Shown here: positions 45,301-56,400 of the stretch, piece after piece
Numbering within the stretch: position 1 is the stretch's first letter
How the letters are laid out: each line of letters begins with the position of its first letter
Assembly: GCF_000005505.3 (NCBI RefSeq)
Contig: NC_016132.3
Location: 23,054,501-23,118,500, forward strand
Direction of reading: 5' to 3'
Length of the DNA: 64,000 nucleotides
DNA from: Brachypodium distachyon
Taxonomy: Eukaryota > Streptophyta > Magnoliopsida > Poales > Poaceae
Position numbers and translations under genes: made by a program
Notes under the pieces: model-generated
What the model was told of the DNA's origin: nothing
What the model saw: the letters and a program-made list of their open reading frames with translations, nothing else
The model's database searches: none

Positions 45301-47151
45301 AAAATCCTCCTAACAAACTCACATCCATGTTTATTCTAATCCTCACCAGGAGAATACTTATAAGTACTAATAACTTTCTTCAAACTCAAGGAGTTATATA
45401 TAAACATTTTTTATAATTTTTTTGTGTTGAGCCAAATGGTTGGAACATGTCTGCACAGAGCGACCAAAAGAAGCACTCCATTGGACAGTGGCCTAGACAT
45501 GCCTCACTTTCCGTTTTCTCCTGTCCAGTGACTTTCTTCCATCTCCCTTTCCCGCCTTTTGCTACGACCATGGGCGCTGCTGCTCTTCTCTTGTCGTCAT
45601 AAGAATGATTGGCCTTCTATCCTTGCCTTATCTGTTGCTGTTGCTCAACTTTCGCGTTGACTAAATCAAGCTTGAACCGGAGCAAGGGCATTTGCAAGAG
45701 GCGTGCAGCTCCACCGCAAGCACCAGAGAGGTGACGACAGCAAGCCTCCGCTTTGCAGTCGATGCCCACAGTGATTCTAATTCAGGAAAGTCCATGTGGC
45801 TTGTGGGCATTGGAGATTGTGGTGGCTCCAAAGTTTTACGAGCTTCTGGAGGTCTGTGCCAAGAATTCTCAAAGATCTTGCATCCCTCCATTTCATTTGC
45901 CGTGCGAACTTTTCTGGTTTATTGCTAATCTTCTTTGCTTACAACATGCCTTTTTCACTTGTGCAACAGTGAGCATCACGGTTATTACAAACAATGAGCA
46001 TCACAATTTTGAATCAAATTTCACTTGATGCAATGACATGTTCTTTATTGCGCCTTGTATTTTGTTTGTTGCAAATTTTCAGCAAAATGTTACGTGTGTG
46101 TCTTTATTTGTTGCAGTGGTGGGCATGTTTTTCCTTTCACAAGGAGTGTCATGGATTAAGGATCAAAGAGCCCATCTCATATCGAGCACCCAACCCCTAG
46201 TAGCCGTGAAAGATTCGATCATGTTCCATGGAGAACCAGGCATGCTGCTAGTATTAATTACTGGCAACAAGATAGCATCCAACCCAACAATGCATGGGAC
46301 CCAGCTTGGGTGAAGTTACTTCATGTAACTTCACTGAATCCTTCCCCCAATGCATGACTAACAGTGTCTACTTCGAGTGTATAGTCCAAGCAAGCTTTCA
46401 TGATCATGCTCAAGCTCAGAATTTAATACCAACAAGACACAAGCTCAGCTCCAACTCAAGCAAGGCTAGTGGGCAGGTTCAAGGTCGACTTGCTTGACAA
46501 CTTACTTCCACGGTTGAAAAACTCAATATGCTGTTCGTCTTCCCAGTATAATTTATAGCAGCAGACTAACTAGTATTTACAATCAACATGAAGAACCAGG
46601 CCAGTAAAATCTTAAGCTTGGACAAAGCAACACTCGCTGTCTCGCTGGCGTCACTGGGCAGGTACACAAATTTCTCCTTTCCTCCCAGGTATTGAATAGA
46701 AAATCAAGCGAACAGGCCACATCTGCAAATCCAGATAGGGCACCGCGGCTACGACCTCTAGATAATTAGACCTCACGCAGCTCAGAAACCCACAAAATCG
46801 GCGAATCAATTACTGGCCCGTTTGATCGAATAAGGTAAGATCAGTACAGTACTGGTACAAACTAAGGGTTTATCTATCACGCGCAGCACTGCGGGATGTA
46901 CAAGGTGACGCGCTCCAGTGACCTAATCCAGCCTGGGCAAGCGAAGCAAGATACAGTAGGAAACAGCGGCTGGAATTGGGGGACGCGAAATCCAAGCATG
47001 GAAGAGACGAATCGTAGGCGTAATAGGCGAGACAGGGGTGGAGAGCGATCGATCGGTGACTCACCTTGAGGCCGTCGACGGAGAGGAGGCCGCTGAGGAT
47101 GCACTCCTTCAGCCCTGTGCCCAGCACGATCACATCGTACTCCTCATCCAT
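39369..47151 (-). CDS. GDI: Rab GDP dissociation inhibitor, tandem copy 1 (13 exons)
   Basis: Exons on the minus strand, from the start codon: 47065-47151, 43257-43319, 42996-43079, 42618-42725, 42296-42468, 41426-41537, 41175-41255, 41014-41076, 40823-40924, 40552-40673, 40213-40423, 39930-40004 and 39369-39422. All have GT-AG introns and together give 444 residues, the usual RabGDI length. RabGDI extracts GDP-bound, prenylated Rab GTPases from membranes, keeps them soluble and returns them for new vesicle rounds. The N-terminus [20 protein letters not shown] is the first conserved GDI/CHM region with the dinucleotide-fold GxGxxE-like motif. [19 protein letters not shown] is the second conserved block, part of the Rab-binding platform. 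The C-terminal exon ends ASAAEEY. Intron 1 is 3.7 kb and full of insertions, whereas it is 0.66 kb in copy 2. The copies are very similar, differing in exon 10 (NTDAHS versus NANESHS) and exon 11. Confidence 0.96.
39647..39690. repeat. Micro-retroposon scar in the last intron of RabGDI copy 1
   Basis: gtggtgcaactta occurs at 39647-39659 and 39677-39689, enclosing cttttt gtgaaaaaaaa. The MITE at 39690 starts directly after the second copy, using its TA as target, so the MITE came later. Confidence 0.6.
39690..39781. mobile_element. Stowaway MITE in RabGDI copy 1, last intron
   Basis: Has aagtgtcgctgatttagaac and its inverse ttaaatcagcgacacttatt around a ctttg core. It ends atggatcggagggag and is flanked by TA at 39688-39689 and 39782-39783. 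It is the same family as the MITE at 3640-5665. It is absent from the same intron of copy 2, which carries a different MITE. Confidence 0.85.
40067..40179. mobile_element. Stowaway MITE in RabGDI copy 1, intron 11
   Basis: Starts ctccctccgaccggtattac and ends gtaattccgcccggagggag. It is flanked by TA at 40065-40066 and 40180-40181. It lies between exons 11 and 12 and is not found in copy 2. Confidence 0.85.
43695..43972 (-). mobile_element. LINE/SINE tail insertion in RabGDI copy 1 intron 1
   Basis: Flanked by a perfect 14-bp duplication, ctattcaagatcct, at 43681-43694 and 43973-43986. Read on the minus strand it ends cacgccgcgaggcgtgttcg and then agaaaaaaaa. It includes a 27-bp copy (tcacgagattttcatatttt, then gttgaat) of a sequence found at 42809 in intron 3, so it carries or captured local sequence. 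Confidence 0.8.
44101..44281 (-). mobile_element. 5'-truncated LINE tail in RabGDI copy 1 intron 1
   Basis: Flanked by a perfect 12-bp duplication, atgctttgcacc, at 44089-44100 and 44282-44293. The minus-strand end reads atcgagatgcaagctttgcg and then ttttctcaaaaaaaa, a common grass LINE 3' end. 181 bp, no ORF. Confidence 0.8.
44294..47064. other. Remainder of the enlarged intron 1 of RabGDI copy 1
   Basis: A mix of AT-rich sequence (44700-45300) and a more gene-like stretch (45660-46500) in which short open frames show no recognisable domain. The homologous intron of copy 2 is only 661 bp, so most of this is inserted sequence of unknown origin. Confidence 0.5.
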
Positions 47152-47365
47152 GGCGGCAGCCTCTGGACGGCAGAGCTAAGGACGGCAGCACGGAGGAGGT
47201 GATGCGGCGGCGGTGGAGAGAAGTGGAGTTGACAAAAGCAGCGTTTGGGGATCCGGAAGAAGTTGGATGCGCTGGCAGAGAACACGGACCGTCGCTTTCG
47301 CGTGCACGTCCTCGGACAGGGGATTATTTGCCGAGCGATTTTTCGCTTTGGATGCTTCCTTTCTT

Positions 47366-48864
47366 TTTTAGAACATCGCCCATAGCTTATTATTCCATCG
47401 ACGATAATATATCCGATTGAACACGCTCAATCAGAAAATTTCAGTAAAGAGAGCAAGAGACTTATCTAAAAAGAGAGCCGCACGAGCATACGAATGTGCA
47501 GCCTTATTGCAAGTTCTCCTAGCAAAACACAAACTAAAACCCTGAAAAACGGAGACTCAAGAGTTCATCTCTCTAACAATGTGGCCACACAAGGACCTAT
47601 CTGTACCAACTCGATCACAAGCATTCACAATCACCTGGCAATCAGTTTCTATCACAATGCGCTGCCATCCTTCCACCTTGGCCAGACTCATAGCATCGCG
47701 GCAAGCAAGTGGTTCAGCCACAGCCGGATCAATTATAAAATCATACCTCTGGCATTCAGCGTACAGGAATTTTTCATTAGCGTCACGTGCAACCACGCCT
47801 GTATCTACGACCCTCCGTTGTACACCCATCGCTCCATCAGTGTTCAACTTGATCCATCCGGCCGACGGTCTGGACCACTTCGGCACATCCCGCACCACTG
47901 GCAGGGTATCTTCAAGGGGAATCTGAAGCGAGTTAATGAGCTCCGCCACCAATTTCATTGATCGCATCGGTTGATACTTCACTTCACCATGAGAGTAGGC
48001 ATTCCAGCTATTCCAAATCGCCCACATGACTAAGACTGAGATCGCCGCATCCCGTCTTGGCAAAATTGCACTATCAAGGATATCCTTCGACCACGTCGTC
48101 GGGTGCAGCCGTGGTAAGCGAAACTCAAAGGTCTCATCCGCCGCCCGCCAGAATTGTTTGGCATGTTCACAGATAGTCAAAGCATGAAGCAGCTACTCAC
48201 CGCTCATCCCACATAACGGGCAGCTACTCAAAACCGCAATATGGCGACGAGGCAGCTCCCCACCAGCAGGGAGCAAGTTCTTCACCACCCTCCACCAGAA
48301 AACACGAATCTTTGGCATAACTTTCAGTTTCCAGAGAGCTTTCCAGGTACTTTCATCGTCAGACGAAGACCCTGACTCAAACATCGAGTTTCCTTGCAGG
48401 TTCACAAGTTCCTTGTAGGCCGACCTAACCGAGAAAATCCCAGTCTTATCTCACGCCCAAGCCCAGAAATCAGGCTGCAATGATCGAGGCCTTGGCATGC
48501 TCATAATAGTGATGGCATCCAGCAGGAAAAACACCCGATTAATCTTCTCAGCATCCCATTGCGTGTAATTCTCCACCAACAAATCAGAAACAAATTGAAC
48601 TGGCTCATCTGACATCCGCCCAAGCGGCTTCATGGTAGCAACACCATCAATCCATCTGTCATGCCAAATCTCTGAAGTCCGACCATCACCGATACGTCGG
48701 ATCAGTCCTCGTTTCAGAACATCACGGCCTTTCATTATAGCTTTCCAAGTAGTCGATGCGCCCTGAGGACACGACGCTGTCAAAACATCTTTATATCTAC
48801 CCAGTCCTGGCCCGATGACGAGATTGAGGTATTTAAGATTTCTGTCTAGGACAAGGAAAATCAA
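47366..48864 (-). mobile_element. 5'-truncated, mutated LINE (RT zinc-binding and RNase H end of ORF2)
   Basis: The minus-strand reading frame runs through the zf-RVT region: WKAIMKGRDVLKRGLIRRIG, then IWHDRWIDG, then KTGIFSVRSAYKELV, then WKALWKLKVMPKIRVFWWR, then CPLCGMSGE. It continues into a plant-LINE RNase H domain: WIKLNTDGAMG, then AEPLACRDAMSLA, then IVIETDCQVIVNA. Two in-frame stops break it, TGA just before DKTGIFSV and TAG just after CPLCGMSGE. The reverse-transcriptase core is missing. It ends in a short A-tail (T-run at about 47366) some 215 bp upstream of the RabGDI copy 1 start codon, in the same orientation. It is an inactive relic. Confidence 0.9.
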
Positions 48865-49331
48865 GTTTTCGCCGGTAGAGATATTAATACGTTCCCCATA
48901 TTGAAAGCTAAAATGGGTTGCACCTGTTCAAATACTTAGAGAAATTTCCCATTAGCAAAGTCAGAAAATACTATGCAGTACCACAAGTTTGGTACGACAA
49001 ATTATATGAAAAAAAATTCTCAATGTATTTGTTTATAGAAAGCCTAGTCCGAGTCACGTTGGGACATTGGGCGACAAAATGTTATCATCCTAAAAAGTCA
49101 TATCCGAAAGTTTGTTTATACGTACCGAAGCGATTTTACAAAAAGCAACGAGTTATCTACTTAGTGTTCCAAGTCAACTTTTTCGCTAAGATGCAAATAA
49201 GAATTGATCTAGTAGACAACATGTTGTGGAGGCAACGATATCATTGTTGGTAACAAAAGAAGAAGTTATAGAAATAGAGTGAGGCAAGTAGGACCAAAAG
49301 CAAAAAGATGCAAATTAGGAATATAAATGTG
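48865..49331. other. AT-rich spacer
   Basis: Between the LINE and the first family A retroposon. I see nothing recognisable. Confidence 0.5.
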
Positions 49332-49346
49332 ATAGTAAAATAAATT

Positions 49347-50810
49347 GGGGAGCAAACCATAGAAGAAAAGGCCCCCGCGTCGCTCCGTCTGGGGCAACAC
49401 GGGCGGTGACCACACCAGCCGCCGGCAGCAACCTCTCCCTGTCCTCTCCTCCTCGCCGCCGCGGGGCAAAGACCGCACGGGAGGGCAGCGGCGGGGCAGG
49501 TTTTCTTCGCGGGGGCGTCCAGGAGCTCTTGGTGGCGGCGCTTGAGGTGTTGCCTCGTCGTGGTCGCGGCGTCCCTGGCCAGATCCGGCGGGCTATGCCT
49601 CGTCTCCGGCCAGATCCGACCGGCTTCCTCGAGGATCTGGTGTTTACCCTCGTCCTCCGTCGCCCTGGTGCTCGGTCTGCTCGTGGCTGCGAGGCGGCGC
49701 TCTTTGGCCGGATCCGGCGGCTCGCCTGCCTGATCCGTCGTCTTCTCCGGCTGATCCGGCGTGCCCCAGGTCTCTTTCTTCGTTTCCCTCGGTTTTCCTC
49801 TCGGTTTGGTCAGGCGGCATATTGAACTTCAACGGCGGCGGGCAGGCTGCTGCTGCGGCCGTACATGGTCCAAGTCGGTCCATTTCGACGCCATGGTGGC
49901 GTGGTTTTTCGTCTTCAGTCGTGGCTTCGGCTGCCGCCCGTGTGCGAGGTATGGACGTCGGCTACGGTGTTTGGAGTGTTGCTGTGGGTTAAAACTTGCA
50001 TAGATATTGGTCTTTGCCGATGACAACGACGCACGTAGCGCCGTTTTCCTTCATGGAGGTGTCGTCGAAGAGCTTCTACATTCTCTCACTTTGATGTTTG
50101 GTGTTTTCGGGTTAAAACCTAAGATTTGGCTATGGACGGATCGGGAGACGACAGCGTTTTTACGTCTCTTCCCTCCTTGGGGGCGTCGTCATGGAGACCA
50201 TGGCTCTTGGCGGCACAGGGTGGTGTGGTCCGTCTATGGTGGAGCTTGTTGTCTCGGGTTGTTGAAAGTTTGGTGGTGTACATCTCTTCTTGTGTCTTGT
50301 TTAGCCTAGGCTGTCTGTTTGTGTCCGGTGAGATCGTGCGTTTCTTATCCTTTGGTGCGGTCTCGGCATGTGATGTCTTTCGTCTTCAGTGTCGGCACAC
50401 AGGTGTCATGTTGTATTCTCGGTGGTGTGTGGTCTTTCGGCTTCGCCGATGGCAAGTGGAGGTATGATCTCAGTTGTGTGTTGCCCTTTGACTTCATCCG
50501 CGGCACATCGGCGTCGCGGCGGGTCTCGGCGGTGCATGGCCCTTCGACTCTGCCGGCTACGTAGGTGTCTTGGTGCGGCCTCGACCGTGTGCTTTCCTTT
50601 GGTCCATCTCGGTTGTGTGTTGCCCTTCGACCGCATCAATGGTGCTCTTCATTGTGCATTTTTTTCGCCGTTGGCATGTTTCGAGAGTTTAGGTTTTTCT
50701 TTGTGTTTCTTTTGACAAATGCTGCCGTTGTACTTGTTTTATACCGATTCTTTTATTTAATTGAAATGTTGTGCAGGCTGGCTTTTGCCCGCCATAGTCC
50801 CGATAAAAAA
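49347..50810 (+). mobile_element. Full-length non-coding retroposon, family A copy 1
   Basis: Flanked by a perfect 15-bp target duplication, atagtaaaataaatt, at 49332-49346 and 50811-50825. The 1464-bp body starts with a short AT-rich piece, then ggcccccgcgtcgctccgtc. It is GC-rich in its first half and ends ttatttaattgaaatgttgt, then gcaggctggcttttgcccgc, then catagtcccgataaaaaa. No long conserved ORF or RT domain is visible. The structure (variable TSD, A-tail, no LTR) is that of a LINE-mobilised non-autonomous element. Confidence 0.8.
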
Positions 50811-50825
50811 ATAGTAAAATAAATT

Positions 50826-51263
50826 ATTTATAAGAGTTGTTCCACAAATCTTACGTGGCAGCAAAACCATGTCCGGATAATTTCGTCCTGTTCTAGCATC
50901 GTCTCACTGGCCTCTTCACTCACAAACTCGCCCAAACTAGAACAAACAGATGTCCCTCAATGTTCTTACGAATCAAGCTTTTAGATCTAAGCGTGCAAAA
51001 TTTGCCTGCCACACATGTTGGCTTCGAGAGACCCCATTAGCTAAAAGACCTCTGGCCGTTGGAACACGAACTTCTTAACGAACACCGGCTGCTATCGACT
51101 TCAGCGATGGCAAGAATGGTGGAGTTTATGGATTCACTTTTCTGCAGACTGTGTGTTCAATGGATGAAGGGACAACGGCGGTTCTAACTCCACGAAAGAA
51201 ACATGATACCCCTGGTGTTATTACGATAGGCCGCACTTAGACGGCTCATCGTGGACCATTTCG
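50826..51263. other. Spacer between the two family A retroposons
   Basis: No gene or element is recognised. Confidence 0.5.
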
Positions 51264-51271
51264 AATTAGTT

Positions 51272-52592
51272 TGATGGGCAGAAAGTCCTCTCCCTTTTGT
51301 CCAGGCCCCCGCGTCGCTCCCTCTCGGGCGGCTCAGGCGGCAGAAACCCTAGCGCCGCCACCGAGAGCCCCTTCCTCTCCTCCCCTCACTGCCGCCGGAG
51401 GATGCTGGCGGGCTAAGCCCCCATGGGCGGATGGCGGCGGCGGGGCGTTCTCGTTTCCTGGCGGCTCAGGGGTCGTGGGTGCGTGCGCGGGTTTGGCTCT
51501 CCTCGGCGACTTCAACGCAGGGCAGCAGCTCTCTGCGGGCTGCCGTCCATGGCGGGGAGAGTCGCGGGGACCCGATTCGGCGAATCCATGGAGAGGCAAT
51601 GGCCTGCTGGTTGCATCCAGTGCGGATCTGGGGTCTCCCACGCCCAGATCCGTTGGGGGCGGCCGGCAGGGCCCTGCGGGTGGGCTAGAGGGCTGGTGCC
51701 GGGGTGGCCGGCGTTGGCTGGAGGGATGGATGAAGCGGCGCAGCTGGCCGTCGCACGAATTTGTGGCTCGTGGTGGATGGAGTGGCGTACCGACCGGTGG
51801 ATATCGGGCTTCGTGTCGTGCAACGGCCAGCGGGTTCCATCGGCACCATGGAGCGGTGATGGAGGGGCCCTCCGGCTCAAGTTCTTCAACTTATTGGCTC
51901 ACTGGTTGCTCCCGTGTCCGCGGTGGGCTGTTGGTGGCTGCAGGTGAAAGCCTTGCACGTCGATGCCGGCGACGACGGCGTTCTCGAACGTCGTTTCCCT
52001 TCTTAAAGGCGTCGTCATGCAACCCAATTGCATCCCACCCATGGCAACCGAGGTGTCCGAGTGAAAACTCAGATCCGGTTTTTCTGGACCGGGCAATGTC
52101 GGCGTTTTCGGACGTCGTTCACTCCTTGGAGGCATTGTCTTTGGAGCTCTCGTTTGGTGGTGGTGGATGTGCAGCAGTAGCATGGCTGGGGCTTGGTCAG
52201 GGATGGCGGTTTCGAGTAGCACGGCCTCGTCGATGCTCAAGATGTACCTGTCGGGGTGACCTCGTCTTTGCTTCGGTCGCCGAAGAAGTCCAGCTCTGCC
52301 TACCTTCTTCTGGCGTTTGGAGCTGCTCCCTGTTCGGCGTCGTTGGAGCGGGCGGTGGCTTGCTTTTGCGATTGCGACTTGTTTTGTCGGTTCGGCTTGA
52401 TGCCTAACTTTGTTAGGTTGCTTGCTCGGTGTCAGGGTTTTCACGCGGTTTTTCTTAAATAAGCCGTTCATTGTATGGTTTTCGGCTCAGTTTTCCTCAT
52501 AAACGGACCTATTATATTCTTCTTATTGAAATGCAGAAGCACCCTGCCCTCTTCACGACTGCCCTCTCGACGAGGTTCCGTAAAAAAAAAAA
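51272..52592 (+). mobile_element. Non-coding retroposon, family A copy 2
   Basis: Shares with copy 1 the start ggcccccgcgtcgctccctc and the same order of GC-rich first half, later gttttcg/gtcgtt motifs and a 3' end with tcttattgaaatgcagaagc, then a pure A-run (52580-52592). A shorter probable duplication, aattagtt, lies at 51264-51271 and 52593-52600. A 378-codon open frame within it is compositional; it has no domain and is not shared with copy 1. Confidence 0.7.
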
Positions 52593-52600
52593 AATTAGTT

Positions 52601-53401
52601 AGCACTGATTCACCAACATCTTGCTCCGGTATGCCGAGGTACTCGCGTCCTTACTGGACAGATAAGCTAAAGAATCACTCTTACTATCGACAAATGCTGA
52701 TTCTTGAAAAATGGGAAATTGTTGATCAAAGGCACAGTAATAGGAAAGAAAATATGCTTCATATTTTGTAACAGAGAGAGAATTAGAGAATATTCGGCGT
52801 CTTATCATCTCGTACTGGAGTATAATGTTTCAGCTATGGTAAAAGCTGATGATAGTTCACCATCCCTTGTACCAAGGTTCCAGATAATTTTATCATCCCT
52901 TGAAGCTCAGCACGTATCATTTTCATTTTCAAATTAATTTTGGTGATTTTTTAACTCATCTGTACCCGAATGGCCCAAATGGCAAGCAGTGGAGCAAATT
53001 GCTACCTCCATCAATTTTACCAAGTTTCCAGTACCAGTCAAATTTCAACTAGCGTCATCTACGGCCACGTTTCATGGTAGTATCGGCCTAGAAAGGAAAA
53101 AAAATCAAGCATATAGTAAAATAAAACCACGTTGGCCTCGGTGAGACCAATAATACGTCTAAAATACATCACCAAGAGGAAGTAAAATGTTACACAGTTT
53201 GCTGTTTACACCAGTCGATCCACATGGAAGTAACTAAGGAAACCACCACTATTCCACAAACAGATTTTGCACAGTACTCCTAGCAGGCATGGAGATGAAC
53301 CCATATGCACTGTGCAGCTGAACCTGAGATTATACGCACTGGGAGTCTGGTGTTCCTCCAGAAAGTATGGTGTCTTGAAGAAATGCTGGGTTTGATGTGA
53401 T
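52601..53401. other. Spacer and 3' flank of RabGDI copy 2
   Basis: AT-rich, with no recognised gene. The last 200-250 bp before the stop codon are likely the RabGDI 3' UTR. Confidence 0.5.
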
Positions 53402-56400
53402 CTAGTATTCTTCAGCAGCGCTAGCAGCGCTGAGATCAACGCTGAGATCAACAGTCTACAAGGAGAGCAGAGAGTTATCACAAAATAATGTTTCAAGCAC
53501 AAAATGCAAAATTTCGCAGCACCAAATCGCCAATATCCAAGAGATATATAGTACTCCCTCCGTCCCATATTACGTGACTCAAATTTGTCTAAATATGGAC
53601 GTATCTATATACTAAAATACGTGTAGATACATGTAATATTTCAGCACTTAATATGGGACGGAGTGTAGAAAAACAAAAGAACAGCTACTGAATAAACAAA
53701 TAGACAGCAAGATTTGGGAATACTACTGAATAAAACTAGTATTGAACTGTGCAACCGTTCAATACAAGGAGCGAAGCTCAAGTTTACCTTTCCAGTAATC
53801 ATTGTGTACATATTAAGAACATCTGTCACAGTTGTCTCAAAGTGAGTAGTAGCATCATAACTCTGCAAACGGAGAAAAAAAAGTGTCATAAAACAATAGA
53901 CTCAAAAACTTTATTCTCATATGCCACAAAACTTACCGCTGAGACAAAGCAATTATCAAGAGATGGTTCGTTGACTGGTTCATATCTGTCATACATATCA
54001 AAAAACAGTTCATCTACTGAACCAAGTAGATCAATTCCAGGCTTTAGTTCAGATTGTGGATTATCAGTCTCTGCTTCAGCAGACACAAACGCAATGAACT
54101 TCCCTTTTGGCGCGACGTTATGAGTGTACGAGCAACAGAAGACGTACCTAAGCACATACACCAGCATACATGTTACAAGTGAAGTAATGGAAACTGAGCT
54201 TAGACATTCATCCAAGGAGAAAATTATTTGAGAAATGAGGTAGAAAGAAAATCCCCACATGTCTGATCTGCGGCCAAGTTGCTTTTGCGGTAAAATAATC
54301 TGAACCGAGTGGGATTCATTCGCATTTGGAATTGGGTGGCTCATAATGGCAATTGCACGTGCAACTTTTCCAATCTTCCTAACCTGTTAAAAAGCATACG
54401 GTGAACCTTAAACCTGGGAGAGCGCTATGTGCCCTAGACACAGTTAGCTGATAATGAGAATCAGAACAGGACAATCTAGGAATGTTCCAGTAAGGTTGGA
54501 TGGAACAAAAGAATTTCAGCGAATCTGGACAAAAATGGAAGTATATTAACTTCAAACAAGAACAGTGATACCTACCTTGTTAGGCAAGTAAGAAGGATCA
54601 CACACAACCTTCTTGCATTTAGCAGTTTCACCTTCTGATGTAACACCACACACTTTCCCTTCCATATCAAATTCAACCTACAGAAGAGCGTATTTGGTGA
54701 TTTTGTTTTTTTGCCCATACAAATGGCAGGAACGGTTAGCAGCAAGGGATAAAACCTACCTTGCACTCTGGCTTATTTAACATGTAAGTGCCACCATAAA
54801 CAGCACTTAGACGTGCGAAAGCCTGAATCAGAAGAAAATAATACTTTTAACATATAAGAATCTTAAAGGCATCAGCATGTATTATAAAACGTATCAGCTC
54901 AAGGAATCCACAAAATGACTGACCTGTGGCAGCTCACCCAATCCATATAATGGGTAAATATAAGGTGAGCCTCCTTGGAATCTTGCAAGCGACTCAGCAT
55001 AGAGCTAAAAAGAACCAGTGAAGTTGGATTATGCTCCATTTATCAGTACGGTTCAAACAATAGAAATATCACAAAAGAACAAATATACTACAGGAGCAGA
55101 TGATAGAAATTATAATGACGCTAGAGCATACTTTCATTCTTTTTACAGTATCAATCGCTGGCTCATTTAGGTAGCGATCATCCCTGTGAAGAGCAAGTGC
55201 ATGACCAATGAAATCTACAGTATCATCACTCAATCCATGTTTCCTGGAAATCAAATAAGACATACACAAAATAAGATTACACACGATCCAGGAGATAGAA
55301 GGGAAGGATATCTTTCACAACATGCAGAAGGCATATAAGTACGTGATACTCAGATATGCCACAACTCTAGCGATTTTCTCAGAAGCAGGCACTAAGCTAA
55401 TCCCTACTTCTGAAAGAAAAAAGAAAAGAACGAAAGAGAAAGAAAAGAACAAAGGTAATTCTGAAGATGCATGTACCATAGTTACCAGATTCGCGATTTG
55501 CGATCCAAATTCGCGTTTCGGGATTCGCTACCATGTATGAATCGGGTTCGTTAAGGGGTATACATCTCCGATTCCTGAATCGGAGATCGGGATCGCGAAC
55601 CAGATATTTCTGATTCGGAATAACTGATACAAGGTATGGGTAAAATAAACTACAAGATCCCAGATCAATAGAAGTGAAAAATTAAATATAAAAATATGTG
55701 TTAGCTGGCTCAGGCTCAGCCCAAACGGGCCCCAGACACCAGCTTGCTCCCCTCTGCCCTAAGCCGCTGCCGCTGTCTCCTTCCTTACTTTAGCATCTGA
55801 AAGAATCAATTTCCGCCCCAACTGTCTCTCTATCTCTCTCACTGCAATCCCCGCCTGCTATTTTCCCTGGAAGATGGAGGGGAGGATCCGTTGGCCATGA
55901 AGCGTGCAGGAGGACCGACCACCAGCAGTGTGTAGGAGGATTGACGACGAAGGGCGACCCGCCATGCTTTTGCCATCGTCAGTTCGTCTTCATCATTTCT
56001 TTCTCGTGGATGGTCATAGCTAGCACCAGGGAAGAGCGACCTGCTATTGGGTTCACCTGAGATCGCGAATCGGGCCTCGAACCGTGACCAAATCCAAGCG
56101 ATTTCGAACCCCGATCTAGATCGATCAAGATTCAGTTTTGAAGCTCATTTCAGCGAAGCTGGTAAATATGACATGTGCACTTAGAAAAACTATATAAACT
56201 ATTGTTTCCTAATATGGACATAAAATTAGCTCTTGACTCTCGTACATTTCAGCCACTGAACAGAATAAGCACATCTTTTCTCTATAGCTTGTCACCGAGA
56301 AAAGTATACAGCATTGGTGCCATAGAAGAGATACTCACGCGATCAATTCTTTAGTTGTCATTCTTGTAAGGTCACATCCTTGATGTGTTTTTGGGTCAGC

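Noticed and set aside
45660..46500. Possible gene inside RabGDI copy 1 intron 1
   Set aside because: Only short frames, no domain, and no splice-consistent model could be built.
51271..52407. 378-codon open frame on the plus strand
   Set aside because: It lies wholly inside a non-coding retroposon, is GC/Gly/Arg/Ser-biased, has no domain and is not conserved in the sister copy at 49347-50810.
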